A stretch of DNA of 64,000 nt, taken from Gammaproteobacteria bacterium. GTDB lineage: Bacteria; Pseudomonadota; Gammaproteobacteria; HyVt-429. Location of the stretch: contig JAADGI010000029.1 of the NCBI GenBank assembly GCA_013152415.1, positions 1 to 64,000 of the forward strand, read 5' to 3'. Positions within the stretch are counted from its first letter, which is position 1, and every line of letters starts with the position of its first letter. Below are positions 26,805 through 35,489 of the stretch, piece by piece. Both the position numbers and the translations under genes were made by a program. Under the pieces are notes generated by a model. The model was not told where the DNA came from, made no database searches, and saw only the letters and a program-made list of their open reading frames with translations.

Positions 26805-27437
26805 CTAGCCAACTCGACCCAACAGCCGACGCCGAAATCCAACACCCAGGTCTTCGGCGATGCGCTCACAGGCAGCAATATCCACACCGTCCAGACCATC
26901 AATAGCGGTCAGCGTAATCTTGGGGACATAACGGCGAGCACGGCCAACAAAATCCAGCATGGCGTCGTAGGATCGAGGCAATGATGGGCGACAGTGATAC
27001 TCGTAGGTCGTAGCATCCTGGGCATTGAGGGAGACGGACAAGGCGTCCACCCGGCCCTCTAATTGTGGGGTTATATCCTGGTTGTAGAGCAGATTGGCAA
27101 GACCATCGGTGTTGACCCTGACCTTGTTTCCCTGGGCACGCACCTGGGAAGCCACCGATAACAGGGTATCAAGACGTTGGCTAGGCTCACCGAGCCCACA
27201 AAACACGACCTCCCGGTAACCCTTTAGATCGCCCAAATCACTCAGTATCTCACTCACATCTGGGTCCTGGGGCAAACGTAGCCTATACCCCTGCACATCC
27301 CACTGGTGATTGAATTTAGGGCAAAAACGGCAACGTAGGCTACAACGATTGGTGATGTTGAGATAGAGATTATTGTGCAGGGTGTAGGTGATGATGGGGG
27401 CATCACTGTCTTTTATGGAATCAAGTGGCGGCGACAT
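26805..27437 (-). CDS. Radical SAM protein, TatD-linked type
   Basis: 210 aa; YLNITNRCSLRCRFCPKF (CX3CX2C), EVVFCGLGEPSQRLDTLL. Confidence 0.8.
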   Translation of the reverse strand: MSPPLDSIKDSDAPIITYTLHNNLYLNITNRCSLRCRFCPKFNHQWDVQGYRLRLPQDPDVSEILSDLGDLKGYREVVFCGLGEPSQRLDTLLSVASQVRAQGNKVRVNTDGLANLLYNQDITPQLEGRVDALSVSLNAQDATTYEYHCRPSLPRSYDAMLDFVGRARRYVPKITLTAIDGLDGVDIAACERIAEDLGVGFRRRLLGRVG

Positions 27438-27728
27438 GGTGAGTGCAGACTATCCCACCACCCGAGACACCTCATTGACCTGGATCAACACACCCCTTGC
27501 AGCGTCAATAAGGGCCCCTGGATTTGCTTGGGTAGCGTCATTTTCGTAAGGCCTGCCCCTGCCATAATCGGGGCACTGAGGGCCGACAGGACGAACGTAT
27601 CGGAGCGAGCCTGGAAAATCTCGACGTTTTCTGTAAATTTTTTGACAAAAAAACGTGCCTTCTGCGCGGCAATTGTTAAAATACGCGCCCCTATGAACAG
27701 TCCGACGACCCGGAAAGGTCCCTCTTCG

Positions 27729-28847
27729 ATGATAGTTATACTCAAATCCGATCTCGACAGAAACAGCGCAGAATTCAAAAAGATTTTCGATTTCCTGAAA
27801 AATCGGAAAAATATCTCCACCCGTATCCACGAAGAAGTCGGGGTGCAACAAACCCTGACTGAGATTTACCTGGTGGGCGATACCGCGACCTTGGAAAAAT
27901 CGGAGATCGAAGGCCTGCCCGGTGTGGAGCGGGTGGTCCGGGTGTCGCGGGAATATCGCATCCTGGGACGTCATCGGGATGACAACCGCCCCACCGGATT
28001 TGACTACAACGGGGTACGGTTTTCTCAAGACACCCTCAACATCTTTGCCGGTCTGTGTGCGGTGGACATACCCAAGCACGTGGAGATGATGATGAAGGCC
28101 CTGCAGCAGCACGGCCAGGTTTGCACCCGCATGGGGGCCTACAAGCCCCGCACCAACCCCTATTCCTTTCAGGGCCACGGCAAAAGCTGCCTGCCCTGGG
28201 TCTTTGAACTCGCCGGCAAATATGGCATCAAGGTCATCGCCATGGAGATTACCCACGAGGACCATGTCGACGAGGTCCGTGAGGCCCTCCACCAGACCGG
28301 CAATCCCACCGGGGTGCTGTTACAGATCGGCACCCGCAACACCCAGAATTTTGAACTGCTCAAAAGTGTGGGCCGTCAAAGGGAGTTTCCAGTACTGCTC
28401 AAACGGGGCTTCGGTATCACCCTGGAGGAATCTTTAAACGCAGCGGAATACCTGGCCAGCGAAGGCAACCACAAGGTCATCTTTGGCCTGCGCGGCATGA
28501 AGACCAATATGGGTGATCCCCATCGCAACTTCGTCGACTTCGCCCACGTCGCCGCCGTCAAACGCCTCACCCGTATGCCCATCTGTATCGATCCCTCCCA
28601 TTCAGTGGGGTTCCGGCACCGGGCACCGGATGGCCTGCTTGATGTCCAGCACGTCACCGCCCAGGGCGTCATCGCCGGTGCCAATATGATCCTGGTGGAT
28701 TTTCACCCGGTACCGGAAAAGGCCCTGGTGGACGGACCCCAGGCCCTGACCCTGAAAGAACTGCCCTTCTTTCTGGAAGACGTCGCCATCGCCCGGGAGG
28801 CCTATCTCAAACGTGTGACCCTGGCAAAAAAGGCGTTGAGTTCGTAA
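27729..28847 (+). CDS. aroF: 3-deoxy-7-phosphoheptulonate synthase, class I-beta with N-terminal ACT-like domain
   Basis: MIVILKSDLDRNSAEFKKIF...; CTRMGAYKPRTNPYSFQGHG, VLLKRGFGITLEESLNAAEYL, ICIDPSHSVGFR. Confidence 0.9.
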   Translation: MIVILKSDLDRNSAEFKKIFDFLKNRKNISTRIHEEVGVQQTLTEIYLVGDTATLEKSEIEGLPGVERVVRVSREYRILGRHRDDNRPTGFDYNGVRFSQDTLNIFAGLCAVDIPKHVEMMMKALQQHGQVCTRMGAYKPRTNPYSFQGHGKSCLPWVFELAGKYGIKVIAMEITHEDHVDEVREALHQTGNPTGVLLQIGTRNTQNFELLKSVGRQREFPVLLKRGFGITLEESLNAAEYLASEGNHKVIFGLRGMKTNMGDPHRNFVDFAHVAAVKRLTRMPICIDPSHSVGFRHRAPDGLLDVQHVTAQGVIAGANMILVDFHPVPEKALVDGPQALTLKELPFFLEDVAIAREAYLKRVTLAKKALSS

Positions 28848-28883
28848 GTTACTGCCCTTCGCGTCTCTGCGTCGGAAACCGCA

Positions 28884-29074
28884 TTAAACGCAAAGATCGC
28901 GGAGGCGCAAAGAACGCAGAGTAAAAAGAGTTCAGTTATTCCCTGGGTCAACCTGAACAGTAAATAGCGAGCGAGTGTTTTTAATACCACTTAAGGCCTA
29001 GAGCAACTTTATCTATAAATTATACTGATCGATCTACTTTGCGGCCTCTGCGCCTCCGCGATCTTTGCGTTAAA
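28884..29074. repeat. Intergenic inverted repeat, 'cgcaaag' family
   Basis: ttaaacgcaaagatcgcggaggcgc ... gcgcctccgcgatctttgcgttaa. Confidence 0.8.
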
Positions 29075-29105
29075 TCCCCGAACTAAAAAAATCCACAGGA
29101 TACAT

Positions 29106-29462
29106 TTATCCCCCGGTATAGACACACCCGGCAGTACAGGTCTCCTGAATAACGACCTTGGACAATAGGGGCAGTTCCGGCTGCAGCCGCTGCCAGATCC
29201 AGTGGGCCAGATTCTCGCTGGTGGGGTTTTCCAAACCTTCGATCTCATTGAGATAATGGTGATCAAGCTGCTCAAACAGCGGCTTGAAGGCCGCAGACAA
29301 GTCCGCAAAATCCTGTACCCAGCCCTCCGGCTCCTGCACCGGGCCGGATACATGAATCTCCACCCGAAAACTGTGGCCATGCAGACGCCGGCACTTGTGC
29401 CCTGCGGGGACATTGGGCAGGGAGTGGGCGGCCTCGATATAGAAAACTTTGAATATTTCCAT
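29106..29462 (-). CDS. queD: 6-carboxy-5,6,7,8-tetrahydropterin synthase (QueD/PTPS family)
   Basis: [63 protein letters not shown]. Confidence 0.9.
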   Translation of the reverse strand: MEIFKVFYIEAAHSLPNVPAGHKCRRLHGHSFRVEIHVSGPVQEPEGWVQDFADLSAAFKPLFEQLDHHYLNEIEGLENPTSENLAHWIWQRLQPELPLLSKVVIQETCTAGCVYTGG

Positions 29463-29510
29463 TGGCTCAATGCGACAACAAGGTGTGCCTGGCGGATGCC
29501 ACAAACGCGG

Positions 29511-30920
29511 TCAGATCACCTTGGAAAAACGCTGCCCGTCACCATCGATCTGCCGATAGGCATCGAACACCATACTGATATTACGTATCAATAACCGCCC
29601 CTTGGGGGTGACCAGCAGTTGTCTATCTCCGGATGTCATCAGCCCATCGGCCATCATGGCCTCAAGATTTTTCAACTCCACATCAAAATACTCTTCAAAT
29701 TCAATGCCATGGGCCTTTTCGATGGCATCAAAGTCAATCGCAAATTGACACATCAGTTGGTTGATGACATCGCGCCGAATAAGGTCGTCGCGAGTAAGGA
29801 CGACACCACGCTGTATCGCCAATTGGCTGCTGTCGATGAGCCGGTAATAGTCTTCCAGATCATGGGCATTTTGGGCATAACAGTCCCCGACCCGGGAGAT
29901 GGCACTGGTCCCCATCGCCACGAGCTCACAATCCGCATGGGTGGCATAGCCCTGGAAGTTTCGATACAGGCTGCCATTTTCCAGGGCAAGACTCAGGTCA
30001 TCTTCTTTACGCGCAAAGTGGTCCATACCGATGTAGACATAGCCTGCATCCAACAGGCCCTCGATGCTCGCCCGCAAGATGGCCAGCTTGGTCTCGGCAC
30101 TCGGCAGGTCTTCTTCATTGATCTGACGCTGCACCTTAAACCGCTGTGGTAAATGGGCATAGTTGAATATAGACAGGCGATCCGGCTGGGCGTCGATCAC
30201 CAACTGTAGGGTTTTGCTGAAGCTCTCCGGAGTCTGTAGAGGCAGGCCGTAGATCAGATCCAGGCTCACCGATTTGAATTTGAGTGCCCTGGCCCGCACC
30301 AGGGTGCTGAAGGTCAGCTCGGCAGGCTGTATCCGGTTTACCGCCGCCTGGACCTGGGGATCCAGGTCCTGAACCCCCATGGACAACCTGTTAAAGCCGA
30401 TGTCGCGCAGGGTGTCGAGGGTGTCGGCCTCCAAGGCCCGTGGATCGATCTCGATGCCGTATTCGCCCTCGTCATTGTCCAACAGGGTGAAATTCCGCCT
30501 GCTGTGGCCCATCAAATCCACCATCTGCTGGGTACTGAGGAAGGTGGGGGTCCCACCTCCCCAATGGAGCTGGGTGACGACCCGTTCGCGGGGAAAAAGA
30601 TAGCCCATCATCTGGATCTCACGGTGCAAACGCCTTAAATAATCTGCGGCATGTTTGCGATTCTTGGTGACAATCTTGTTGCAGGCGCAGTAGTAACACA
30701 CCGTGTCACAGAAGGGGATGTGAAAATACAGTGACAGGGGCCTGAGACGATTACCCGCATTGCTAAGAACAGTTTGCCGACGGAAACTGCCGGCATCAAA
30801 ATCAGGGGTAAATTCCACGGCGGTGGGATAGGAGGTGTAGCGGGGCCCCGCCCGGTCATATTTTTCCAGCAAGGCCTGATCAAATTCCAGCCCATAACGG
30901 TGTCTTGGGTGTATCGCCAT
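29511..30920 (-). CDS. hemN: Oxygen-independent coproporphyrinogen III oxidase HemN
   Basis: 469 aa; YTSYPTAVEFTPDF, LYFHIPFCDTVCYYCACNKIVTKN, LHWGGGTPTFLS. Confidence 0.93.
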   Translation of the reverse strand: MAIHPRHRYGLEFDQALLEKYDRAGPRYTSYPTAVEFTPDFDAGSFRRQTVLSNAGNRLRPLSLYFHIPFCDTVCYYCACNKIVTKNRKHAADYLRRLHREIQMMGYLFPRERVVTQLHWGGGTPTFLSTQQMVDLMGHSRRNFTLLDNDEGEYGIEIDPRALEADTLDTLRDIGFNRLSMGVQDLDPQVQAAVNRIQPAELTFSTLVRARALKFKSVSLDLIYGLPLQTPESFSKTLQLVIDAQPDRLSIFNYAHLPQRFKVQRQINEEDLPSAETKLAILRASIEGLLDAGYVYIGMDHFARKEDDLSLALENGSLYRNFQGYATHADCELVAMGTSAISRVGDCYAQNAHDLEDYYRLIDSSQLAIQRGVVLTRDDLIRRDVINQLMCQFAIDFDAIEKAHGIEFEEYFDVELKNLEAMMADGLMTSGDRQLLVTPKGRLLIRNISMVFDAYRQIDGDGQRFSKVI

Positions 30921-31197
30921 TACATATTAACCCTGTGTTCGAAAACTGATGCCTTTTACCCTGATAGACCCAGGGCCTGCATTGATCCAGAACAAGTCAC
31001 ACCTCTAAATATCGGCCTGATGGGCAAAAAAATTTACTTTGGAGGGGAACTTTTTCGAAATCGCTATTGTCCCACTTCCCATGCATGGTTGTCCTGAACG
31101 TCTCCGTCGTGCCGCCCCAACGGCAACTGGAAGAACGAAGATCGGCCATGATGTTAGGTCTTAACAATCAACCTGAGTTTCCAAAGGAGACAGGAAT

Positions 31198-31461
31198 ATG
31201 TCAGTAGCTAAGAAAATCTCTGGTTTTGCCCTCGCCACGGCCGCCGCCGCCATGTTCGCCGGCGCACCGATGATGGCATCCGCAGCCGAAGCCGATGGTG
31301 CCACCATCCATTGTATGGGTGTGAACGCCTGTAAGGGTAAATCCAGCTGCAAAACCGCCAGTAGCGCCTGTAAGGGTCAAAACAGTTGTAAAGGTAAGGG
31401 ATACGTAAAAGTTTCCAAGGAAACTTGCGACCAACTGGGTGGTGAAGTAGGCAAGCATTAG
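31198..31461 (+). CDS. Bufferin-type (BufA2-like) RiPP precursor
   Basis: 87 aa with signal peptide and six cysteines in IHCMGVNACKGKSSCKTASSACKGQNSCKGKG...ETC; RBS AAAGGAGA upstream; directly upstream of a DUF692/MNIO gene. Confidence 0.85.
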   Translation: MSVAKKISGFALATAAAAMFAGAPMMASAAEADGATIHCMGVNACKGKSSCKTASSACKGQNSCKGKGYVKVSKETCDQLGGEVGKH

Positions 31462-31485
31462 TCCTACTGTTGTAATGTAGACAGA

Positions 31486-31515
31486 CGGCCGGGTCGCCCT
31501 ACGGGCTTCCCGGCC
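31486..31515 (+). promoter_or_regulatory. Intercistronic stem-loop between precursor and MNIO gene
   Basis: CGGCCGGG-tcGCCCtaCGGGCtt-CCCGGCCG (nested GC-rich stem). Confidence 0.55.
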
Positions 31516-31541
31516 GATCTTATTTCTGACAGACTCATCTC

Positions 31542-32393
31542 ATGAGCAAAAACAAGACCCCCACTCGACCCTATCTGGGCTTCGGCCTTGGACTGCGTAC
31601 CGATCACTACGACGCGGTTATCAAGCAAAAGCCCGATGTGGATTGGTTCGAGATTATTTCAGAAAACTATATGGTGCCAGGGGGCAAGCCCCTCTATTAC
31701 CTGGACAAGATTCGTCAGGACTACCCCATGGTCATGCACGGAGTGTCCATGTCCCTGGGCAGCAGTGACCCCCTCAATCAAGCCTACCTAAAAGACCTCA
31801 AGGCCCTGATAAAAAGGGTTGAGCCACAGTGGGTCTCCGATCACCTGTGTTGGGGGGGCGTACACGGCAAGAATCTGCATGACCTACTGCCCCTGCCCTA
31901 CAACGAAGACACCATTGCCTATGTGGCGGACCGCATCAATCAGGTCCAGGACACCCTGGGTCGGCAAATACTGATCGAGAATGTGTCCAGTTACGTAAGC
32001 TATACCGCCTCTACCATGAGCGAGTGGGAATTTTTAGCCACCCTCACGGAACGGGCAGATTGCCTGATCCTGCTCGACATCAACAATATCTATGTCAGCG
32101 CCTTTAACCACGAATTCGATGCCCTCGAATACCTGAATGCAATCCCTATCGAACGAGTACAACAATTCCACCTCGCCGGTCACCAGAACAACGGCCACTA
32201 TATCGTCGATACCCACGACCACCCGGTCATCGACCCGGTGTGGGAACTCTATGCCCATGCCGTACGGCGCTTCGGCGCGGTGTCTACCATGATCGAACGT
32301 GATGACAATATTCCACCTCTTGAGGCACTGCTGACAGAACTCGATCATGCCCGTAGCATCGCCAAACCGATTCTTGAGGAGTCTGTCGCGTGA
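31542..32393 (+). CDS. DUF692 multinuclear non-heme iron oxidative enzyme (MNIO; BufB-like)
   Basis: 283 aa; GFGLGLRTDHYDAVIKQKPDVDWFEIISENYMV...VSDHLCWGG...LLDINNIYVSAFNHEFD. Confidence 0.92.
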   Translation: MSKNKTPTRPYLGFGLGLRTDHYDAVIKQKPDVDWFEIISENYMVPGGKPLYYLDKIRQDYPMVMHGVSMSLGSSDPLNQAYLKDLKALIKRVEPQWVSDHLCWGGVHGKNLHDLLPLPYNEDTIAYVADRINQVQDTLGRQILIENVSSYVSYTASTMSEWEFLATLTERADCLILLDINNIYVSAFNHEFDALEYLNAIPIERVQQFHLAGHQNNGHYIVDTHDHPVIDPVWELYAHAVRRFGAVSTMIERDDNIPPLEALLTELDHARSIAKPILEESVA

Positions 32394-33169
32394 CTGCCCT
32401 GGAACAATTACAGACTGATTTTCAGAATTTCCTGCTCACACTCGGCGACAGTATGGATGAACATGTCGTAGGTACCACCAAGTTCGGAACGCAGGAACGA
32501 TTGGCCGTCTACGCAGATGCCTACCGCCTGCGTCTGTTAGAGGCACTGGAAGACAATTACCCGGCCTTGCACACTTTGCTCGGTGATGAAGAGTTTGATC
32601 GCCTGGGCCGACGTTATATTGATGCCCACCCCTCTAGCCATCCTTCCATTCGGTGGTTTGGCCACAAAATGCATGAACTGCTCCGCGAAGAAACGCCCTA
32701 TCGGAGTCAACCGGTATTGAGTGAAATGGCGCTATTTGAGTGGACCTTGCGGGGTGCCTTTGATGCAGCAGATGAATCGGTGTGTGCCATTGATGACATA
32801 ACCGGGGTGACCCCGCAGGCCTGGCCAAAAATGCGATTACAATTTCACCCCTCGGTAACGCGCCTGAACCTGGTCTGGAACGTACCCGCCCTGTGGAAGA
32901 AAATCGATCAAGACAAGGCACCAGACAAACCAAAAGCAGAAGAATATCCGGCCTCATGGGTCATCTGGCGGCAGGAACTACAACAGTTCTACCGTTCCGT
33001 CGCGACAGACGAAGGCTGGGCCCTGGATGCCATGATCGATGGCCAGAACTTCGGTGATATTTGTGGTGGCCTGTGCGAATGGATAGACGAACAAAACGTT
33101 GCCGTACGAGCCGCAGGGTTTTTGAAACAATGGATCAACGACGGCATGGTGACATCGATTAATGTTTAA
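32390..33169 (+). CDS. DUF2063-type putative DNA-binding/partner protein (BufC-like)
   Basis: 259 aa; ERLAVYADAYRLRLLEALEDNYPALHTLLGDEEFDRLGRRYIDAHPSSHPSIRWFG; 4-bp overlap with the MNIO gene. Confidence 0.88.
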   Translation: MTALEQLQTDFQNFLLTLGDSMDEHVVGTTKFGTQERLAVYADAYRLRLLEALEDNYPALHTLLGDEEFDRLGRRYIDAHPSSHPSIRWFGHKMHELLREETPYRSQPVLSEMALFEWTLRGAFDAADESVCAIDDITGVTPQAWPKMRLQFHPSVTRLNLVWNVPALWKKIDQDKAPDKPKAEEYPASWVIWRQELQQFYRSVATDEGWALDAMIDGQNFGDICGGLCEWIDEQNVAVRAAGFLKQWINDGMVTSINV

Positions 33170-33179
33170 TACACACTTA

Positions 33180-33355
33180 GCCGCAAAGACGCCAAGGCGC
33201 AAAGATTCATTCTTAAATTCAAACACAAACCCCAGTTTACTGCTCTACCTTTGCAGCCAAAGGTCTTTAAAAAGACGTTGGCTGTGTTGAGTTTCGCTAC
33301 GCTCAGCCCAACCTACATTTTTATCTTTTTCTTTGCGCCTTGGCGTCTTTGCGGC
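33180..33355. repeat. Intergenic inverted repeat with perfect 25-bp arms, 'cgcaaag' family
   Basis: gccgcaaagacgccaaggcgcaaag ... ctttgcgccttggcgtctttgcggc. Confidence 0.9.
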
Positions 33356-33384
33356 AAAAGTGCATAACAAACCAGATTGCCATA

Positions 33385-34365
33385 ATGATCAAAAAGCATC
33401 ACTCAGACATAAAGCCATCGGAGATTACGGACAAGGAAACCTATCTCAATCGCCGGCAATTCCTGCAGGGCGGGGCAGCCCTGGCGCTGGGACTTGGTTT
33501 GCCGGGCTGTGATGCCTCCGAACCCAAACTTGCTGCGCCCCCTCCTGCAAGCTCCAGAAAGAAATTAGCATCAACAAAAAATGGGGCCTTTAGTATTAAC
33601 GAGGCCCAAACAAGCTACAAAGACATCACCCGTTACAATAATTTTTACGAATTCTCTACCGATAAGGCAGGTCCGGCAAAATTATCCAAGGCCTTTGTTA
33701 CCCGGCCCTGGACCCTTACTGTAGACGGTGAGGTCAGCAAACCCCAGACCTTTGATATCGAAGACATATTAAAAAGCTTCCCCCTGGAAGAGCGTATCTA
33801 TCGTCTGCGTTGTGTGGAGGCCTGGTCCATGGTGATCCCTTGGATCGGTTTTCCCCTGGCCGACCTCATCAAAAAAACAGACCCCACCTCACGAGCCAAG
33901 TATGTGGCCTTTGAAACCCTCTACGACCCCAAACAAATGCCGGGGCAACAAACGGGACTCTTCGGTAGCGGCCTTAAGTGGCCCTATGTGGAGGGATTAC
34001 GTATAGACGAGGCCATGCACCCCCTCACCCTGCTCTCGGTAGGGCTTTATGGCGAGGTGTTAGCTAATCAAAATGGTGCCCCTATTCGGCTTGTGGTGCC
34101 CTGGAAGTATGGATTCAAAAGCATCAAGTCCATCGTCAAAATAACGCTGCTCGAAAAACAACCCCCCACGACCTGGAATATTTCGGCCCCCAGAGAATAC
34201 GGGTTTTATTCCAACGTCAATCCCAAGGTGCCCCACCCACGCTGGAGCCAGGCCCGGGAACGCCGCATTGGTGAATTCAGCAAACGCAAGACCTTGATGT
34301 TTAATGGCTACGCCGACCAAGTGACGTCCCTTTATACGGGGATGGATTTGAAAAAATTTTATTAG
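33385..34365 (+). CDS. msrP: Protein-methionine-sulfoxide reductase catalytic subunit MsrP (Tat-exported molybdoenzyme)
   Basis: Twin-arginine [69 protein letters not shown]. Confidence 0.93.
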   Translation: MIKKHHSDIKPSEITDKETYLNRRQFLQGGAALALGLGLPGCDASEPKLAAPPPASSRKKLASTKNGAFSINEAQTSYKDITRYNNFYEFSTDKAGPAKLSKAFVTRPWTLTVDGEVSKPQTFDIEDILKSFPLEERIYRLRCVEAWSMVIPWIGFPLADLIKKTDPTSRAKYVAFETLYDPKQMPGQQTGLFGSGLKWPYVEGLRIDEAMHPLTLLSVGLYGEVLANQNGAPIRLVVPWKYGFKSIKSIVKITLLEKQPPTTWNISAPREYGFYSNVNPKVPHPRWSQARERRIGEFSKRKTLMFNGYADQVTSLYTGMDLKKFY

Positions 34366-34411
34366 ATGAGGGGAATATAATATGGCTCATCAAAATTACT
34401 TTGAGTAATGA

Positions 34412-34537
34412 TGCTCTCGCCAAGACGCAAAGCCCGCGGAGATAGAGCAAATGTAGTATGGATGTCGGGCTAAAGCCCGACCTACAAGCCGAGGGCAATA
34501 ATGATTCCTTTGCGTACTTGGCGGCTTGGCGAGAGCA
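34412..34537. repeat. Intergenic inverted repeat, 'cgccaag' family
   Basis: tgctctcgccaag ... cttggcgagagca. Confidence 0.8.
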
Positions 34538-34565
34538 ATACTATTCTCACTTGTAACTATTCTTT

Positions 34566-35273
34566 ATGATATCCATGATTTCCCGATCAGAGTTCATCAT
34601 CCACTGGGTCAAGCCCACTCTCTTCATCCTGGCCCTATTACCCCTGGCGAATTTGCTATGGGATGGCTATACCGACGCACTGGGTGCTGAACCCATTGAG
34701 GCCATCAGCCAACGCAGTGGCGACTGGATTCTTCGATTTCTGCTGCTGACCCTGACGATTACCCCCCTACGGCGTATTAGCGGTTGGAACGAGTTGGCAC
34801 GACTGCGGCGTATGCTCGGCCTGTTTGCCTTCTTTTACGCCTGCCTGCACTTTCTCAACTACCTTGTCCTCGACCAGGGTTTGGACCTGGCCTTTATCAT
34901 GGAGGATGTGATTGAACATAAATATGTCCTTATTGGCTTTAGCAGCTTTTTATTACTGATTCCCCTGGCCCTCACCTCCACTAAGGCTATGATCCGCCGC
35001 CTGGGGGGACGCCGCTGGCAGAAACTCCACCGCCTGATCTATCTCATCAGCATCGGTGGTGTGGTGCATTACTACTGGTTGGTCAAGTCGGATATCCGCG
35101 AGCCCTTACTCTATGCCTTTTTGCTGACAGTATTGCTCGGCTATCGCTGGTATCATCACCGGTCACGAACAATGTCTGGGGCGGCACAAAATGGCCAAAT
35201 AAATCCGGCCCTACAAAACATTGTAGGTGCGAATTCATTCGCACATAAAGGAAACTCTGCGAAGGACAACTAA
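34566..35273 (+). CDS. msrQ: Heme-binding subunit MsrQ (ferric reductase-like membrane protein)
   Basis: 235 aa; ILRFLLLTLTITPLRRISGWNELARLRRMLGLFAFFYACLHFLNYLVLDQ; downstream of msrP. Confidence 0.92.
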   Translation: MISMISRSEFIIHWVKPTLFILALLPLANLLWDGYTDALGAEPIEAISQRSGDWILRFLLLTLTITPLRRISGWNELARLRRMLGLFAFFYACLHFLNYLVLDQGLDLAFIMEDVIEHKYVLIGFSSFLLLIPLALTSTKAMIRRLGGRRWQKLHRLIYLISIGGVVHYYWLVKSDIREPLLYAFLLTVLLGYRWYHHRSRTMSGAAQNGQINPALQNIVGANSFAHKGNSAKDN

Positions 35274-35334
35274 AATGACCGAATAAATTCGACCTTACAA
35301 AATATTGTAGGTGCGAATTCATTCGCACATAAAG
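35192..35334. repeat. Two direct copies (84-bp offset) of a 'tgtaggtgcgaattcattcgcacataaag' element
   Basis: Copies at about 35221-35250 and 35305-35334, preceded in both by a related ccgaataaatccggcc-like stretch. Confidence 0.85.
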
Positions 35335-35357
35335 TCCCACAAAAACCGAAGAATGGA

Positions 35358-35440
35358 CTCTCGCAAAGAATGGTTGGGTTTATTCGACTGATAATATTCA
35401 GTCGCCTTTAACTTTGCGTTCTCAGCGCCTTTGCGAGAGC
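35358..35440. repeat. Intergenic inverted repeat, 'ctctcgcaaag' family
   Basis: ctctcgcaaag ... ctttgcgagag. Confidence 0.65.
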
Positions 35441-35489
35441 ATCACGCTTTTCCCATAAAACGATACGAGCCGACTTAAACAAATCATTC

